Below, piece by piece: positions 1 through 7,097 of a stretch of 12,523 nucleotides of DNA. The translations under genes and the position numbers were made by a program. The notes under the pieces were generated by a model. It was not told where the DNA came from. It was given only the letters and a program-made list of their open reading frames with translations, and did not search any database. Source of the DNA: Bacillota bacterium (GTDB lineage Bacteria > Bacillota > Clostridia > Oscillospirales > Ruminococcaceae); assembly GCA_023396215.1 (NCBI GenBank), contig JAEWWW010000130.1, forward strand, positions 1 to 12,523, written 5' to 3'. Positions within the stretch are counted from its first letter, which is position 1, and the number at the start of each line of letters is the position of its first letter.

Positions 1-1137
1 GCTCCCGGCAGCTCGGAGGGCTCCACCCCCGCGCCCGCCGGAGACCCTATCCGCATCGGCGTTTTCTCTAACCTCACCGGCGGCGCCGCCATTGAGGGCG
101 AGATGATTATGAACGGCGCCGAGCTGGCCCGCAAGCTGGTGAACGACGCGGGCGGCATAGGCGGCCGTCAGGTAGAGTTCATTGTCTACGATGACGCCAG
201 CACACCCGAGGGCGCGGTAAAGGCCGTTACCCGCATGATTGAATCCGACAACGTGGACGCCATCATCGGCGGCAACCTTTCCAACAACATCATCGCCGTT
301 GCGCCTATCATCGAAGCGGCGGGCATCCCCTTCGTCGGCCACGGCACCGCTGTTTCCTGGACCAACGCCGGTTATGACTACATCTTCCGCGGCACCGCCG
401 TCAGCACGGCTATCCACGAAGCCTTTGTCACCTCGATGGTAGAGATGGGCGAAAAAACCGCCGCCATGCTGTATGTGCAGAGCGAGCAGGGTCAGGTTGG
501 CCATGACGACATCAGCAACCGCCTGAAAAACCACAACATCCAGATGGTCTGGGAAGGCACCTTCCAGGCTGGCGACACCGACTTTACCGGCCAGTGCACC
601 AACCTCATCAATTCCAAGGCCGACGGCATCATCCTCTTCGGCATTGCCAACGACCTGGCTCTGGCGCTGCAGCAGCTCCGCCGCATGGGCTATGAAGGCT
701 ACATCTACATGGCCGAAGCCGCCGCCACCAAGGATATGATTATCGTTGCCGGTGACGACGCCAACGGCATCATCTTCTCGGCCGCTTATGTTATCCCCGA
801 CGAGATTGCCGACGCCACCAGCGCAGCCCAGAAGGACATGCTGACCGCCTATGTGGCAGAGTACGGCAAAATGCCTCTCTCCGACACCGCTTTCCGCGCT
901 TTTGACGGCACCAACCTGATGTTTGAGGCTTTCCGCACCGCTTCCGACATGAACGACCGTGAGGCGGTCGCCAAGGCGTTCCGCGCCATCAAGGGTTTTG
1001 AGGGCCTCGGCGGCACCTTTGACTTCACCGACGGCTCGGGCGACGGCCTTGCCGTAGCCAGCCGGCTGATGGTGGTCAACGGCAAATACCACGCCTTCGA
1101 CAAAGAGCTGCTGTACAAAGAGTACGGCGAACACTAA
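1..1137 (+). CDS. HAAT-family ABC transporter substrate-binding protein (5' truncated by window)
   Basis: This is the extracytoplasmic solute-binding lipoprotein of a branched-chain amino acid type importer (Peripla_BP_6 / type I periplasmic-binding fold). The reading frame is open from base 1, so the start, signal peptide and lipobox cysteine lie upstream. The first visible ~16 residues are an Ala/Gly/Ser/Pro-rich linker, as expected just after a lipidated cysteine. The mature domain then opens with IRIGVFSNLTGG, and a second beta-alpha unit follows (VEFIVYDDASTPEGA). The first-lobe binding-site region reads AIIGGNLSNN and GIPFVGHGTA. 378 residues are visible, a full mature domain for the family. 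The frame ends at TAA 1135-1137. An ATG at 103 is internal to the domain and is not the real start. Known relatives bind leucine/isoleucine/valine, urea, amides or aromatic acids, but the downstream sugar-type enzymes make a polyol, sugar or sugar derivative a fair alternative. Family assignment is secure; the ligand is unknown. Confidence 0.93.
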   Translation, partial: APGSSEGSTPAPAGDPIRIGVFSNLTGGAAIEGEMIMNGAELARKLVNDAGGIGGRQVEFIVYDDASTPEGAVKAVTRMIESDNVDAIIGGNLSNNIIAVAPIIEAAGIPFVGHGTAVSWTNAGYDYIFRGTAVSTAIHEAFVTSMVEMGEKTAAMLYVQSEQGQVGHDDISNRLKNHNIQMVWEGTFQAGDTDFTGQCTNLINSKADGIILFGIANDLALALQQLRRMGYEGYIYMAEAAATKDMIIVAGDDANGIIFSAAYVIPDEIADATSAAQKDMLTAYVAEYGKMPLSDTAFRAFDGTNLMFEAFRTASDMNDREAVAKAFRAIKGFEGLGGTFDFTDGSGDGLAVASRLMVVNGKYHAFDKELLYKEYGEH

Positions 1138-1151
1138 GCGATATCTCCCCT

Positions 1152-1191
1152 CCGGCGGGTACCGTGCCGGTGACGACATGATGCCCGCCGG
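1152..1191 (+). repeat. 8-bp inverted repeat after the binding-protein gene
   Basis: CCGGCGGG at 1152-1159 is exactly complementary to CCCGCCGG at 1184-1191, with a 24-nt spacer that itself contains a small ACCG/CGGT pairing. No T-run follows, so it is not a terminator by itself. It could protect the 3' end of the binding-protein transcript from exonucleases, as palindromes downstream of binding-protein genes do in maltose and histidine operons. That role is inference. Confidence 0.45.
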
Positions 1192-1205
1192 GTAAAACAG
1201 ATCTG

Positions 1206-1261
1206 GGGCAGCTAATGCCACGCTGTACAGGACTGAGTGGAATTAGCTGCCCGATTTTTTT
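1206..1261 (+). terminator. Rho-independent terminator between binding protein and permease
   Basis: GGGCAGCTAAT (1206-1216) pairs perfectly with ATTAGCTGCCC (1242-1252). After one mismatch the stem continues with CCAC 1218-1221 against GTGG 1237-1240. Seven T residues follow (1255-1261). It lies 69 nt after the binding-protein stop and well before the permease start, so it probably ends most transcripts after the binding-protein gene and lets a minority through. Confidence 0.85.
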
Positions 1262-1386
1262 ATAGGGCGTTTCTGAAAATGAAAAACCGCTGACCAATAT
1301 TCCCGAGCGCAGAGAAGAAAGCAGCCGCGGGGCTGCCCCAATGCGCGGCAGCGCCGCTGTATGGTTCCCGGTGCAGAGCGGAAGGC

Positions 1387-1407
1387 TTTGCGGCATTTAT
1401 ACGCAAA
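1387..1407. promoter_or_regulatory. Short inverted repeat, possible operator
   Basis: TTTGCG (1387-1392) and CGCAAA (1402-1407) form a 6-bp dyad around a 9-nt AT-rich centre, about 150 nt before the permease start. The size is compatible with a dimeric regulator site, but a 6-bp dyad can occur by chance in a gap of this length. No regulator gene is in the window to pair it with. Confidence 0.2.
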
Positions 1408-1557
1408 CAGGCGCCCGGCAGGGCTCGCCGCCCCCCTGAAAATGGGATACGGTTTTCGGGCCGACCGGCTGGCAATGTGGACACTGCGGCCTGCGACAAC
1501 CGGCCAAAGGCCCGCCCGGCGTTACAATATATGACAGTCCGCGGGGAGGAAAGGAAA

Positions 1558-2427
1558 ATGATTTTTCAATTGCTGATAGGGGCGCTGATGAATGGCAGTG
1601 TCTACAGCGTGGTGGGTATGGGCTACAGCCTTATCTACAAGGCTTCGGGTATGATGTCGCTCTGTCAGGGCGACATGCTGATGATGGGCGCTTTTTTGGG
1701 GCTGACCTTCTATCAAATTCTGGGGCTGCCCTTCTGGCTCACCGTTCTTTTGGTGAGCGTGTGCATGTTCCTGCTGGGCATGCTGGTGCAAAGCGGCCTC
1801 ATTTCGCCGCTGCTGAAGATGGGTACATCCTATGCCTACATCATCCTGTGCACCGTCGCCATCTCGATGGTGCTGCAAAACGCCGCCATGCTGATGTGGG
1901 GCACGCGGTTGTTCCGGTTCCCCTCGGTGTTCTCTGTGCGGACAATCAAGGTGATGGGCGCGGGCATAGCGCCCGAGCAGATTTTGGTGCTGGTGGTGGC
2001 CGTTGTTGCCATGCTGGTTTTGCACTTCTTTATGAAGAACACACGGTTTGGCACCGCCATGCGGGCCGCCGCGCTGGATGATAAGGCAGCCAGCGCCGTG
2101 GGCATCAATGTGCCGCTCACCAAGGGCGCGGCCTGGGGCATTTCGGCCATGCTGGCCGGCGTCATCGGCTGCGTTCTGGGGCCGGTGTACGGCGTGTACA
2201 CCACCATGGGCGTGCTGGTGGGCCAAAAAGCCTTTGCGGGCGCTGTAACCGGCGGCTACGGCAACATGTACGGCGCCATGATTGGCGGCATGTTCTTCGG
2301 CTTTTTGGAGGTGTTTGTTTCCACCGCCATCACCACCGCCTACAAAGATTTTATCTCCTTTGGGGTTCTCATCCTCATCCTCATTTTCATGCCCACCGGC
2401 ATCCTGAAAGAGCAGGTCTTGGAATGA
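1558..2427 (+). CDS. livH: HAAT-family ABC transporter permease, LivH type
   Basis: First integral-membrane subunit of the importer (BPD_transp_2 family), expected to form a heterodimer with the LivM-type subunit encoded next. The 289-residue product is almost entirely hydrophobic with about eight membrane segments, the usual length for LivH. The N-terminus (MNGSVYSVVGMGYSLIYKAS, from residue 11) matches the family pattern in which a Gly-rich first helix precedes a Leu-Ile-Tyr-Lys segment. The cytoplasmic coupling loop is visible near residues 165-185 (NTRFGTAMRAAALDDKAASA), followed by VGINV. The start is ATG 1558, preceded by GGAGG at 1545-1549 with 8 nt spacing. An in-frame ATG at 1477 has no such site and would add a polar, unconserved tail. 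The gene ends 43 nt before livM. The symbol denotes the family; the substrate need not be an amino acid. Confidence 0.93.
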   Translation: MIFQLLIGALMNGSVYSVVGMGYSLIYKASGMMSLCQGDMLMMGAFLGLTFYQILGLPFWLTVLLVSVCMFLLGMLVQSGLISPLLKMGTSYAYIILCTVAISMVLQNAAMLMWGTRLFRFPSVFSVRTIKVMGAGIAPEQILVLVVAVVAMLVLHFFMKNTRFGTAMRAAALDDKAASAVGINVPLTKGAAWGISAMLAGVIGCVLGPVYGVYTTMGVLVGQKAFAGAVTGGYGNMYGAMIGGMFFGFLEVFVSTAITTAYKDFISFGVLILILIFMPTGILKEQVLE

Positions 2428-2470
2428 TGATGAAACAGAAAGGCCGAATAATCGCAGGAGGAGAATACCG

Positions 2471-3451
2471 ATGACTTTGAACAAAAAGGCGCTGCCTTTT
2501 CAAATTGCCCTGTTGGCGGTGCTGGCGGTTGTGTGCGGCCTGCTGCTGCGCAACAACTTCACCGCGCTGGTGCTCTGCCTGATTGGCATATACTCCATCG
2601 CCGTTTCGGGGCTGGATGTTCTGTTTGGCTACACCGGCCAAATCTCTTTTGGGCATGCCGGGTTTTACGCCATCGGCGCTTACACCAGCGCCATCTGCAC
2701 CATGCGCCTTGGCATACCCTCGCTGATATCCCTGCTTTTGGGCAGCATTGTGGCGATGGCCTTCGGGTTCTTAATTGCCGTTCCCGCCTCCAAGCTGGTG
2801 AAGCATTTTCTTTCGCTGCTTACCATCGCTTTTGGGCAGATGGTGTTCATGTTCGCAAACTCCACACGCCCGCTCACCGGCGGGGCCTCGGGCCTCAAGG
2901 ACGTGCCGCCAATTTCTTTTTTTGGCGTCTCGCTCAAAGGGTCGGTGCGCATGTTCCCCCTCATCGTCGCCCTTTTGGTGGTGATGCTGATACTCAAAAG
3001 CTTTTTGATCCGCTCGCGCACCGGCCGCGCCTTCATCGCCATCCGAGAAAATACGGTGGCGGCCTACGGCATGGGCATCCACGTGCGCAAATACAAAATC
3101 ATGGCCTTTGCCATCAGCGCCTTTTTGACCGGGCTTGCCGGCGCGCTCTATGCCCATCTGATTGGCTTCATCAGCCCCGAAACCTTTATGGCAACCCAAT
3201 CCACCCTCTTTATGACCATGCTGCTCTTTGGCGGGCTGGCCTCCCTCACCGGGCCGGTTATCGGCTCGGCCATTCTGCTGGTCATCCGCGAGGCGATGCA
3301 GGGCTTTGCAGCTTACCAGATGCTCATCTACGCGCTGTTCATACTGGTGGTGCTGTTTCTGCTGCCCACCGGAACGGTCGGCTTGCTGCACAAAACCAAG
3401 GACCTGATCGTCAGGCTGGCCGGAAGGGGGAAAGCAGATGTTAACCCTTGA
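2471..3451 (+). CDS. livM: HAAT-family ABC transporter permease, LivM type
   Basis: Second membrane subunit of the importer, partner of the LivH-type permease. The 326-residue product has a hydrophobic N-terminal helix followed by the LivM hallmark near residues 47-75 (SGLDVLFGYTGQISFGHAGF), and the coupling-loop motif GRAFIAIREN with AAYGMGI just after it. The C-terminus ends in the typical FLLPTG segment and a short basic tail. Length agrees with the family. ATG 2471 follows AGGAGG (2456-2461) with 9 nt spacing. Its last 14 bases overlap the LivG-type ATPase gene, which implies translational coupling of membrane and ATPase subunits. Confidence 0.93.
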   Translation: MTLNKKALPFQIALLAVLAVVCGLLLRNNFTALVLCLIGIYSIAVSGLDVLFGYTGQISFGHAGFYAIGAYTSAICTMRLGIPSLISLLLGSIVAMAFGFLIAVPASKLVKHFLSLLTIAFGQMVFMFANSTRPLTGGASGLKDVPPISFFGVSLKGSVRMFPLIVALLVVMLILKSFLIRSRTGRAFIAIRENTVAAYGMGIHVRKYKIMAFAISAFLTGLAGALYAHLIGFISPETFMATQSTLFMTMLLFGGLASLTGPVIGSAILLVIREAMQGFAAYQMLIYALFILVVLFLLPTGTVGLLHKTKDLIVRLAGRGKADVNP

Positions 3452-4199
3452 AAACGTAACCATTAAATTCGGCGGCCTTGTGGCCAACGACAATGTAAGC
3501 TTCGAGGTAAAAAAGGGCACCATCTTTGGCCTGATTGGCCCCAACGGCGCAGGCAAAACCACCATGTTCAATATTATCAGCGCCGTGCTGCCGCCAACCA
3601 GCGGCAAGGTGGTGTTCAACGGGCAGGAGATTCAGGGCATTGCTCAATACAAGGTCAATGGGTTGGGCATCGCCCGTACATACCAGAACATCAACCTGTT
3701 CAACAAGATGAGCGTGCTGGATAACGTCATGGTGGGCTGCCACTCCCGTATGGAAACCGGCGTCTTTGGGGCGATGTTCAACACCAAAAAGAAGCGGCTG
3801 GAGGAAGAAGCGGTGCGGCAGAAGGCGCGCGAGGCGCTGGAGTTCATGGGCATTGCCCGTTGGGAAAACGCCCGTGCCGACAGCCTGCCCTACGGCGACC
3901 AGCGCCGGGTGGAGATTGCCCGCGCACTGGTGAGCGACCCCCAACTGCTGCTGCTGGACGAACCGGCGGCGGGTATGAACTCCGGCGAAAAGCTGGAGCT
4001 GGCCAAGACCATCCGTAAAATAAACCAGCTGGGCATCACCGTACTGCTGGTGGACCACGACATGAGGCTGGTGATGAACGTGTGCGCCGAGATATGCGTG
4101 CTGAACTACGGCAAGAAGATTGCGCAGGGCTGCCCCGCCGAGATTCAGAGCAACCAAGACGTCATCAAGGCTTATCTGGGGGGTGTAGTGGATGTCTAA
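3438..4199 (+). CDS. livG: HAAT-family ABC transporter ATPase, LivG type
   Basis: One of two cytoplasmic ATPases that power the importer. The 253-residue product has Walker A GPNGAGKT at 34-41, a Q-loop glutamine at 83, the LivG-style signature LPYGDQ at 150-155 instead of LSGGQ, Walker B LLLLDE at 170-175 and the switch histidine H207 (VDHDM). The RTYQNINLF segment and the long insertion before the signature are typical of LivG rather than LivF. All catalytic residues are present. The start at ATG 3438 follows a purine-rich AAGGGGG site and lies inside the end of livM. Its stop (TAA 4197-4199) overlaps the livF start, so the transporter genes are tightly coupled. Confidence 0.94.
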   Translation: MLTLENVTIKFGGLVANDNVSFEVKKGTIFGLIGPNGAGKTTMFNIISAVLPPTSGKVVFNGQEIQGIAQYKVNGLGIARTYQNINLFNKMSVLDNVMVGCHSRMETGVFGAMFNTKKKRLEEEAVRQKAREALEFMGIARWENARADSLPYGDQRRVEIARALVSDPQLLLLDEPAAGMNSGEKLELAKTIRKINQLGITVLLVDHDMRLVMNVCAEICVLNYGKKIAQGCPAEIQSNQDVIKAYLGGVVDV

Positions 4200-4914
4200 A
4201 ATGCTGGAAGTAAAGGATTTGCATTTCTATTACGGCCAAATTCACGCGCTCAAGGGCATTTCTCTTGAGGTGAACGAGGGCGAGGTCGTGGCCCTTTTGG
4301 GGGGCAACGGCGCAGGCAAAACCACCACCCTGCAGGCCATCTCGGGGCTGATTAAGGGCATCCGCTCGGGCGAAATCACCTTTATGGGCCAGCGCATCGA
4401 CGGCAAAAGCCCCCATGCCATCACCAAGATGGGCATCGCCCAGTGCATCGAGGGCCGCCATATCTTTTCGCAGCTTTCGGTGCGTGAAAACCTGATGATG
4501 GGCGCTTACCAGCACCATAAAAATCAGGGGCGGGTCAGGCAGGACCTTGAGTATGTGTTCAACCTCTTCCCACGCCTTTTGGAGCGGGAAAAACAGATGG
4601 GCGGCACCCTCTCCGGCGGCGAGCAGCAGATGCTGGCGTTGGGGCGGGCGCTGATGCAGCAGCCCAAAATTCTCATGATGGATGAACCCTCGCTGGGCAT
4701 CGCGCCGATTGTTGTGATGGATATCTTCCGCGCCATCAAGCAGATTCAGCAGGACGGCATGACCATTCTGCTCATCGAGCAAAACTCCAACGTGGCGCTG
4801 CAGGTGGCCGACAGGGGTTATGTCATCGAGGTGGGCGAGATTGTGCATCAGGATACGGCGGCAAACCTGCTGTCCAACGAAGCCATTAAGAAGAGCTACC
4901 TGGGCATAGAGTAA
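4192..4914 (+). CDS. livF: HAAT-family ABC transporter ATPase, LivF type
   Basis: Second ATPase of the importer. The 240-residue product has Walker A GGNGAGKT at 37-44, signature LSGGEQQ at 140-146 and Walker B ILMMDE at 160-165, followed by PSLGIAP, a LivF hallmark. As usual in LivF, the Q-loop position lies in an EGR motif (E87-G88-R89) and the switch histidine is replaced by Gln in the IEQNSN segment. The second Walker A residue is Gly where Pro or Ala is more common, which should not impair ATP binding. ATG 4192 overlaps the livG stop by 8 bases. A second in-frame ATG at 4201 is possible, but 4192 gives the family's normal N-terminus. A 50-nt gap separates it from the first dehydrogenase gene. 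Confidence 0.94.
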   Translation: MSKMLEVKDLHFYYGQIHALKGISLEVNEGEVVALLGGNGAGKTTTLQAISGLIKGIRSGEITFMGQRIDGKSPHAITKMGIAQCIEGRHIFSQLSVRENLMMGAYQHHKNQGRVRQDLEYVFNLFPRLLEREKQMGGTLSGGEQQMLALGRALMQQPKILMMDEPSLGIAPIVVMDIFRAIKQIQQDGMTILLIEQNSNVALQVADRGYVIEVGEIVHQDTAANLLSNEAIKKSYLGIE

Positions 4915-4964
4915 AAGGGTGCAAACCCCGACAAGGCAGACGATATATTGAGAGGAGAGAGAGT

Positions 4965-5993
4965 ATGAGAGCGCTGATGTATCAGGGCCCGCGGCAGATG
5001 CCGATGGTGGAGATACCCGAGCCCCAACCGAAGGACAACGAGGTGAAGATAGCGGTGAAATACACCGGTATCTGCGGCTCGGACATACACGGCTATACCG
5101 GCGAGAGCGGCCGGAAGATCCCCCCGATGATTATGGGCCACGAGCTTTCGGGCAGGGTGGCATCGGTAGGTAAGGATGTAACCGGCTTTGCCCCGGGAGA
5201 CCGGGTGACGGTGCAGCCGGTGAAATTCTGCGGCCACTGCCAGTACTGCCTGGCCGGGTTCCACAATGTGTGCGCCAACCGCGAAGGGCTGGGCGTGCTG
5301 GATATCAACGGCTCCTTTACCGAGTATATCTGTATGCCCCAGCAGAATGTATACAAGCTGCCGGATAGCATCAGCGATGAGGAAGCCGCCCTGATAGAGC
5401 CCCTCGCGGTGTCGTACCGGGCGGTGCAGCATGTGATGCCGGTGCAGGGCAAAACCATCCTTATCGCGGGGGCGGGCGTCATCGGGCTGATGATTTTGAA
5501 GCTGGTGAAGCACTTTGGCGCGGGCAAAACCATTGTTACCGATTTAAGCGACCACCGCCTGTCTTTGGCCAAGGGTTTTGGCGCCGACATTGTTGTGAAC
5601 CCCGCCTCGGCCGACATGCATCAGGTGGTGAAGGACGAGGGGCTGGAGAACCGGATTGACATCGCCATAGAGTGCGTGGGCGCTTCGGCGACCGCGCAGC
5701 AGACGATAGAGTTTGTAAAAATCAAGGGCACCGTGCTGTGGGTGGGCAACGCCGCCAAGATGATTACCATCAACATGCAGCAGGTGGTCACCCGCGAGGT
5801 GGACATCAAGAGCACCTACGCCTTTTCGCTGGAGGATTTTGCCGCCGCGCTGGAGCTGCTTGCCCAGCGGAAGGTGGATATGGGGAGCCTCGTCACCAAG
5901 ATTGTACCGCTGGGCGAAGGCACTGCCGAATGCGAGCGCCTTTCGCGCGGCGCGGGTGAGGACATCAAGGTTTTGGTCGACTCTACCCGTTGA
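4965..5993 (+). CDS. Zinc-dependent medium-chain dehydrogenase (polyol/alcohol dehydrogenase family), first copy
   Basis: Probably an NAD(P)-dependent oxidoreductase of the MDR superfamily (GroES-like domain, then Rossmann domain) acting on a polyol or secondary alcohol. The 342-residue product has the catalytic zinc ligands C37 (GICGSDIH), H59 and E60 (GHE), plus E145 in IEPLAV. The structural zinc cysteines C89, C92, C95 and C103 are all present. The nucleotide-binding motif is GAGVIG at 169-174, and D193 at the end of the second Rossmann strand suggests preference for NAD. Length is normal for threonine, galactitol-1-phosphate or sorbitol dehydrogenase relatives, which this sequence cannot tell apart. 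ATG 4965 follows AGGAG at 4953-4957. It is the first enzyme gene after the transporter and probably shares its transcript. Family secure, substrate unknown. Confidence 0.9.
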   Translation: MRALMYQGPRQMPMVEIPEPQPKDNEVKIAVKYTGICGSDIHGYTGESGRKIPPMIMGHELSGRVASVGKDVTGFAPGDRVTVQPVKFCGHCQYCLAGFHNVCANREGLGVLDINGSFTEYICMPQQNVYKLPDSISDEEAALIEPLAVSYRAVQHVMPVQGKTILIAGAGVIGLMILKLVKHFGAGKTIVTDLSDHRLSLAKGFGADIVVNPASADMHQVVKDEGLENRIDIAIECVGASATAQQTIEFVKIKGTVLWVGNAAKMITINMQQVVTREVDIKSTYAFSLEDFAAALELLAQRKVDMGSLVTKIVPLGEGTAECERLSRGAGEDIKVLVDSTR

Positions 5994-6033
5994 CAGACAG
6001 AGAAAGAACACAGCTTCCATTGGAGGTGAAGCC

Positions 6034-7080
6034 ATGGCAACATTAAAAAACCGGGCCGCCTATATGACGGCCGTCGGAAAGATGGAACTTCGGGAGATAG
6101 AGACGCCGGCCCCCGGCCCCTGCGAGGTGCTGCTGCGCACCGAGTATGTGGGGGTGTGCGGCTCGGACGTGCACTTTTTTGAATCCGGCGTGCGGCGCGG
6201 CAAGCCTTTCGCCCTGCCCTTTATTCTGGGGCACGAGTGCAGCGGCACGGTGATGGAGGTGGGCGCCGAGGTGCGGCACCTGCAAAAGGGCGACCGGGTC
6301 ACCATAGAGCCCCAGCAGACCTGCGGGCAGTGCAAGCCCTGCAAAAGCGGCCGCTACAACATGTGTGCCGATGTGAAGTTCCCCTCGGTGCCGCCTTATG
6401 ACGGCATGCTGCGCAACTATATGACCTTCCCCGCCCACCTGTGCTACAGGCTGCCCGACGCTGTTTCGACCCGGGACGGTGCGCTGATAGAGCCGCTGGC
6501 GGTGGGCCTGGAGGCCGCCAAACGGGGCGAGGTGGAGCTGGGCAAGACAGTGGCTATTCTGGGCAGCGGCTGCATTGGGCTTACCACCCTGCTGGCCTGC
6601 AAGGCCCGGGGGGCCTCGCGCATCATTGTGGCAGACCTGTACCCCAACCGGCTGGAAAAAGCCAGGGCCTTTGGAGCCACCGACGTGGTTTGCGCCGCCG
6701 ACGGCGACACCACCGAGCAGATTTGGAAGCTGCTGGGGGGCGAGGGGCCGGACGTGGTGTTTGAAACCGCGGGCAGCCGGGTGACCGCCACCCAGAGCGG
6801 CAAGCTGGTGGGCCGCTGCGGCGTGATTGTGATGGTGGGCAACATAAACGGCGAAACCCCCATGGACTTCATAGACCTGATGTACAAGGAGGGGGAGATA
6901 CGCACCATCTACCGCTACAAAAATAACTTCCCCACCGCCATTGCGGCGGTAGCCGAGGGCAAAATCGACATCAGCGGCATTATCTCTCACAGCTACGACT
7001 TTGACCAGATTGTAAAGGCGTTTGAGGATGTTCGCAAGAACCGGGAGAACGTCACCAAGGCAGTGATAAAAATGACCTGA
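6034..7080 (+). CDS. Zinc-dependent sorbitol/xylitol dehydrogenase-like protein, second MDR enzyme
   Basis: Second MDR-family oxidoreductase, 348 residues, most like polyol (sorbitol/xylitol) dehydrogenases that oxidise a polyol to a ketose. Catalytic zinc residues are C42 (GVCGSDVHF), H67 and E68, with E153 in IEPLAVG. The structural zinc cysteines C97, C100, C103 and C111 (ending in RYNMC) are kept. The Rossmann motif is GSGCIG at 177-182 with D201 favouring NAD. The segment IYRYKNNFPTAI corresponds to the RY-containing substrate loop of sorbitol dehydrogenases, which supports the polyol assignment. The start is ATG 6034 after GGAGG (6022-6026, 7 nt spacing). The frame is open further upstream to 5839, but that part lies inside the previous gene. 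It differs strongly from the first dehydrogenase, so this is not a recent duplication. Confidence 0.9.
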   Translation: MATLKNRAAYMTAVGKMELREIETPAPGPCEVLLRTEYVGVCGSDVHFFESGVRRGKPFALPFILGHECSGTVMEVGAEVRHLQKGDRVTIEPQQTCGQCKPCKSGRYNMCADVKFPSVPPYDGMLRNYMTFPAHLCYRLPDAVSTRDGALIEPLAVGLEAAKRGEVELGKTVAILGSGCIGLTTLLACKARGASRIIVADLYPNRLEKARAFGATDVVCAADGDTTEQIWKLLGGEGPDVVFETAGSRVTATQSGKLVGRCGVIVMVGNINGETPMDFIDLMYKEGEIRTIYRYKNNFPTAIAAVAEGKIDISGIISHSYDFDQIVKAFEDVRKNRENVTKAVIKMT

Positions 7081-7097
7081 GGCAGAAGGAGAAACCA

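Larger units (their letters stand above)
1138..1557 (+). other. 420-nt gap between binding protein and permease
   Basis: No convincing gene is seen here on either strand. The stretch holds an 8-bp inverted repeat (1152-1191), a strong intrinsic terminator (1206-1261), two small GC-rich hairpins (1321-1336 and 1345-1357) and a short TTTGCG/CGCAAA inverted repeat (1387-1407). The ribosome binding site of the permease gene (GGAGG 1545-1549) is at its end. A possible upstream extension of the permease frame from 1477 is rejected because the strong ribosome binding site selects the ATG at 1558. I recognise no riboswitch consensus. No convincing -35/-10 pair stands out after the terminator, so readthrough may supply much of the downstream transcript. 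Confidence 0.6.

Noticed and set aside
1477..1557. N-terminal extension of the livH permease
   Set aside because: The added 27 residues are polar and unlike the family. GGAGG at 1545-1549 points to the ATG at 1558.
1262..1557. Riboswitch or small RNA in the permease leader
   Set aside because: Small GC-rich hairpins can be drawn, but no conserved riboswitch core is recognisable and GC-rich sequence pairs easily by chance.
1522..2484. A 320-codon minus-strand frame opposite livH
   Set aside because: Its product is dominated by His, Gln, Gly and Ala with no family features, while the plus strand encodes a clear permease. It is a composition artefact.
5839..6033. Upstream extension of the second dehydrogenase into the first
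   Set aside because: It overlaps the end of the first dehydrogenase gene in another frame, and a strong ribosome binding site precedes ATG 6034, where the family N-terminus begins.
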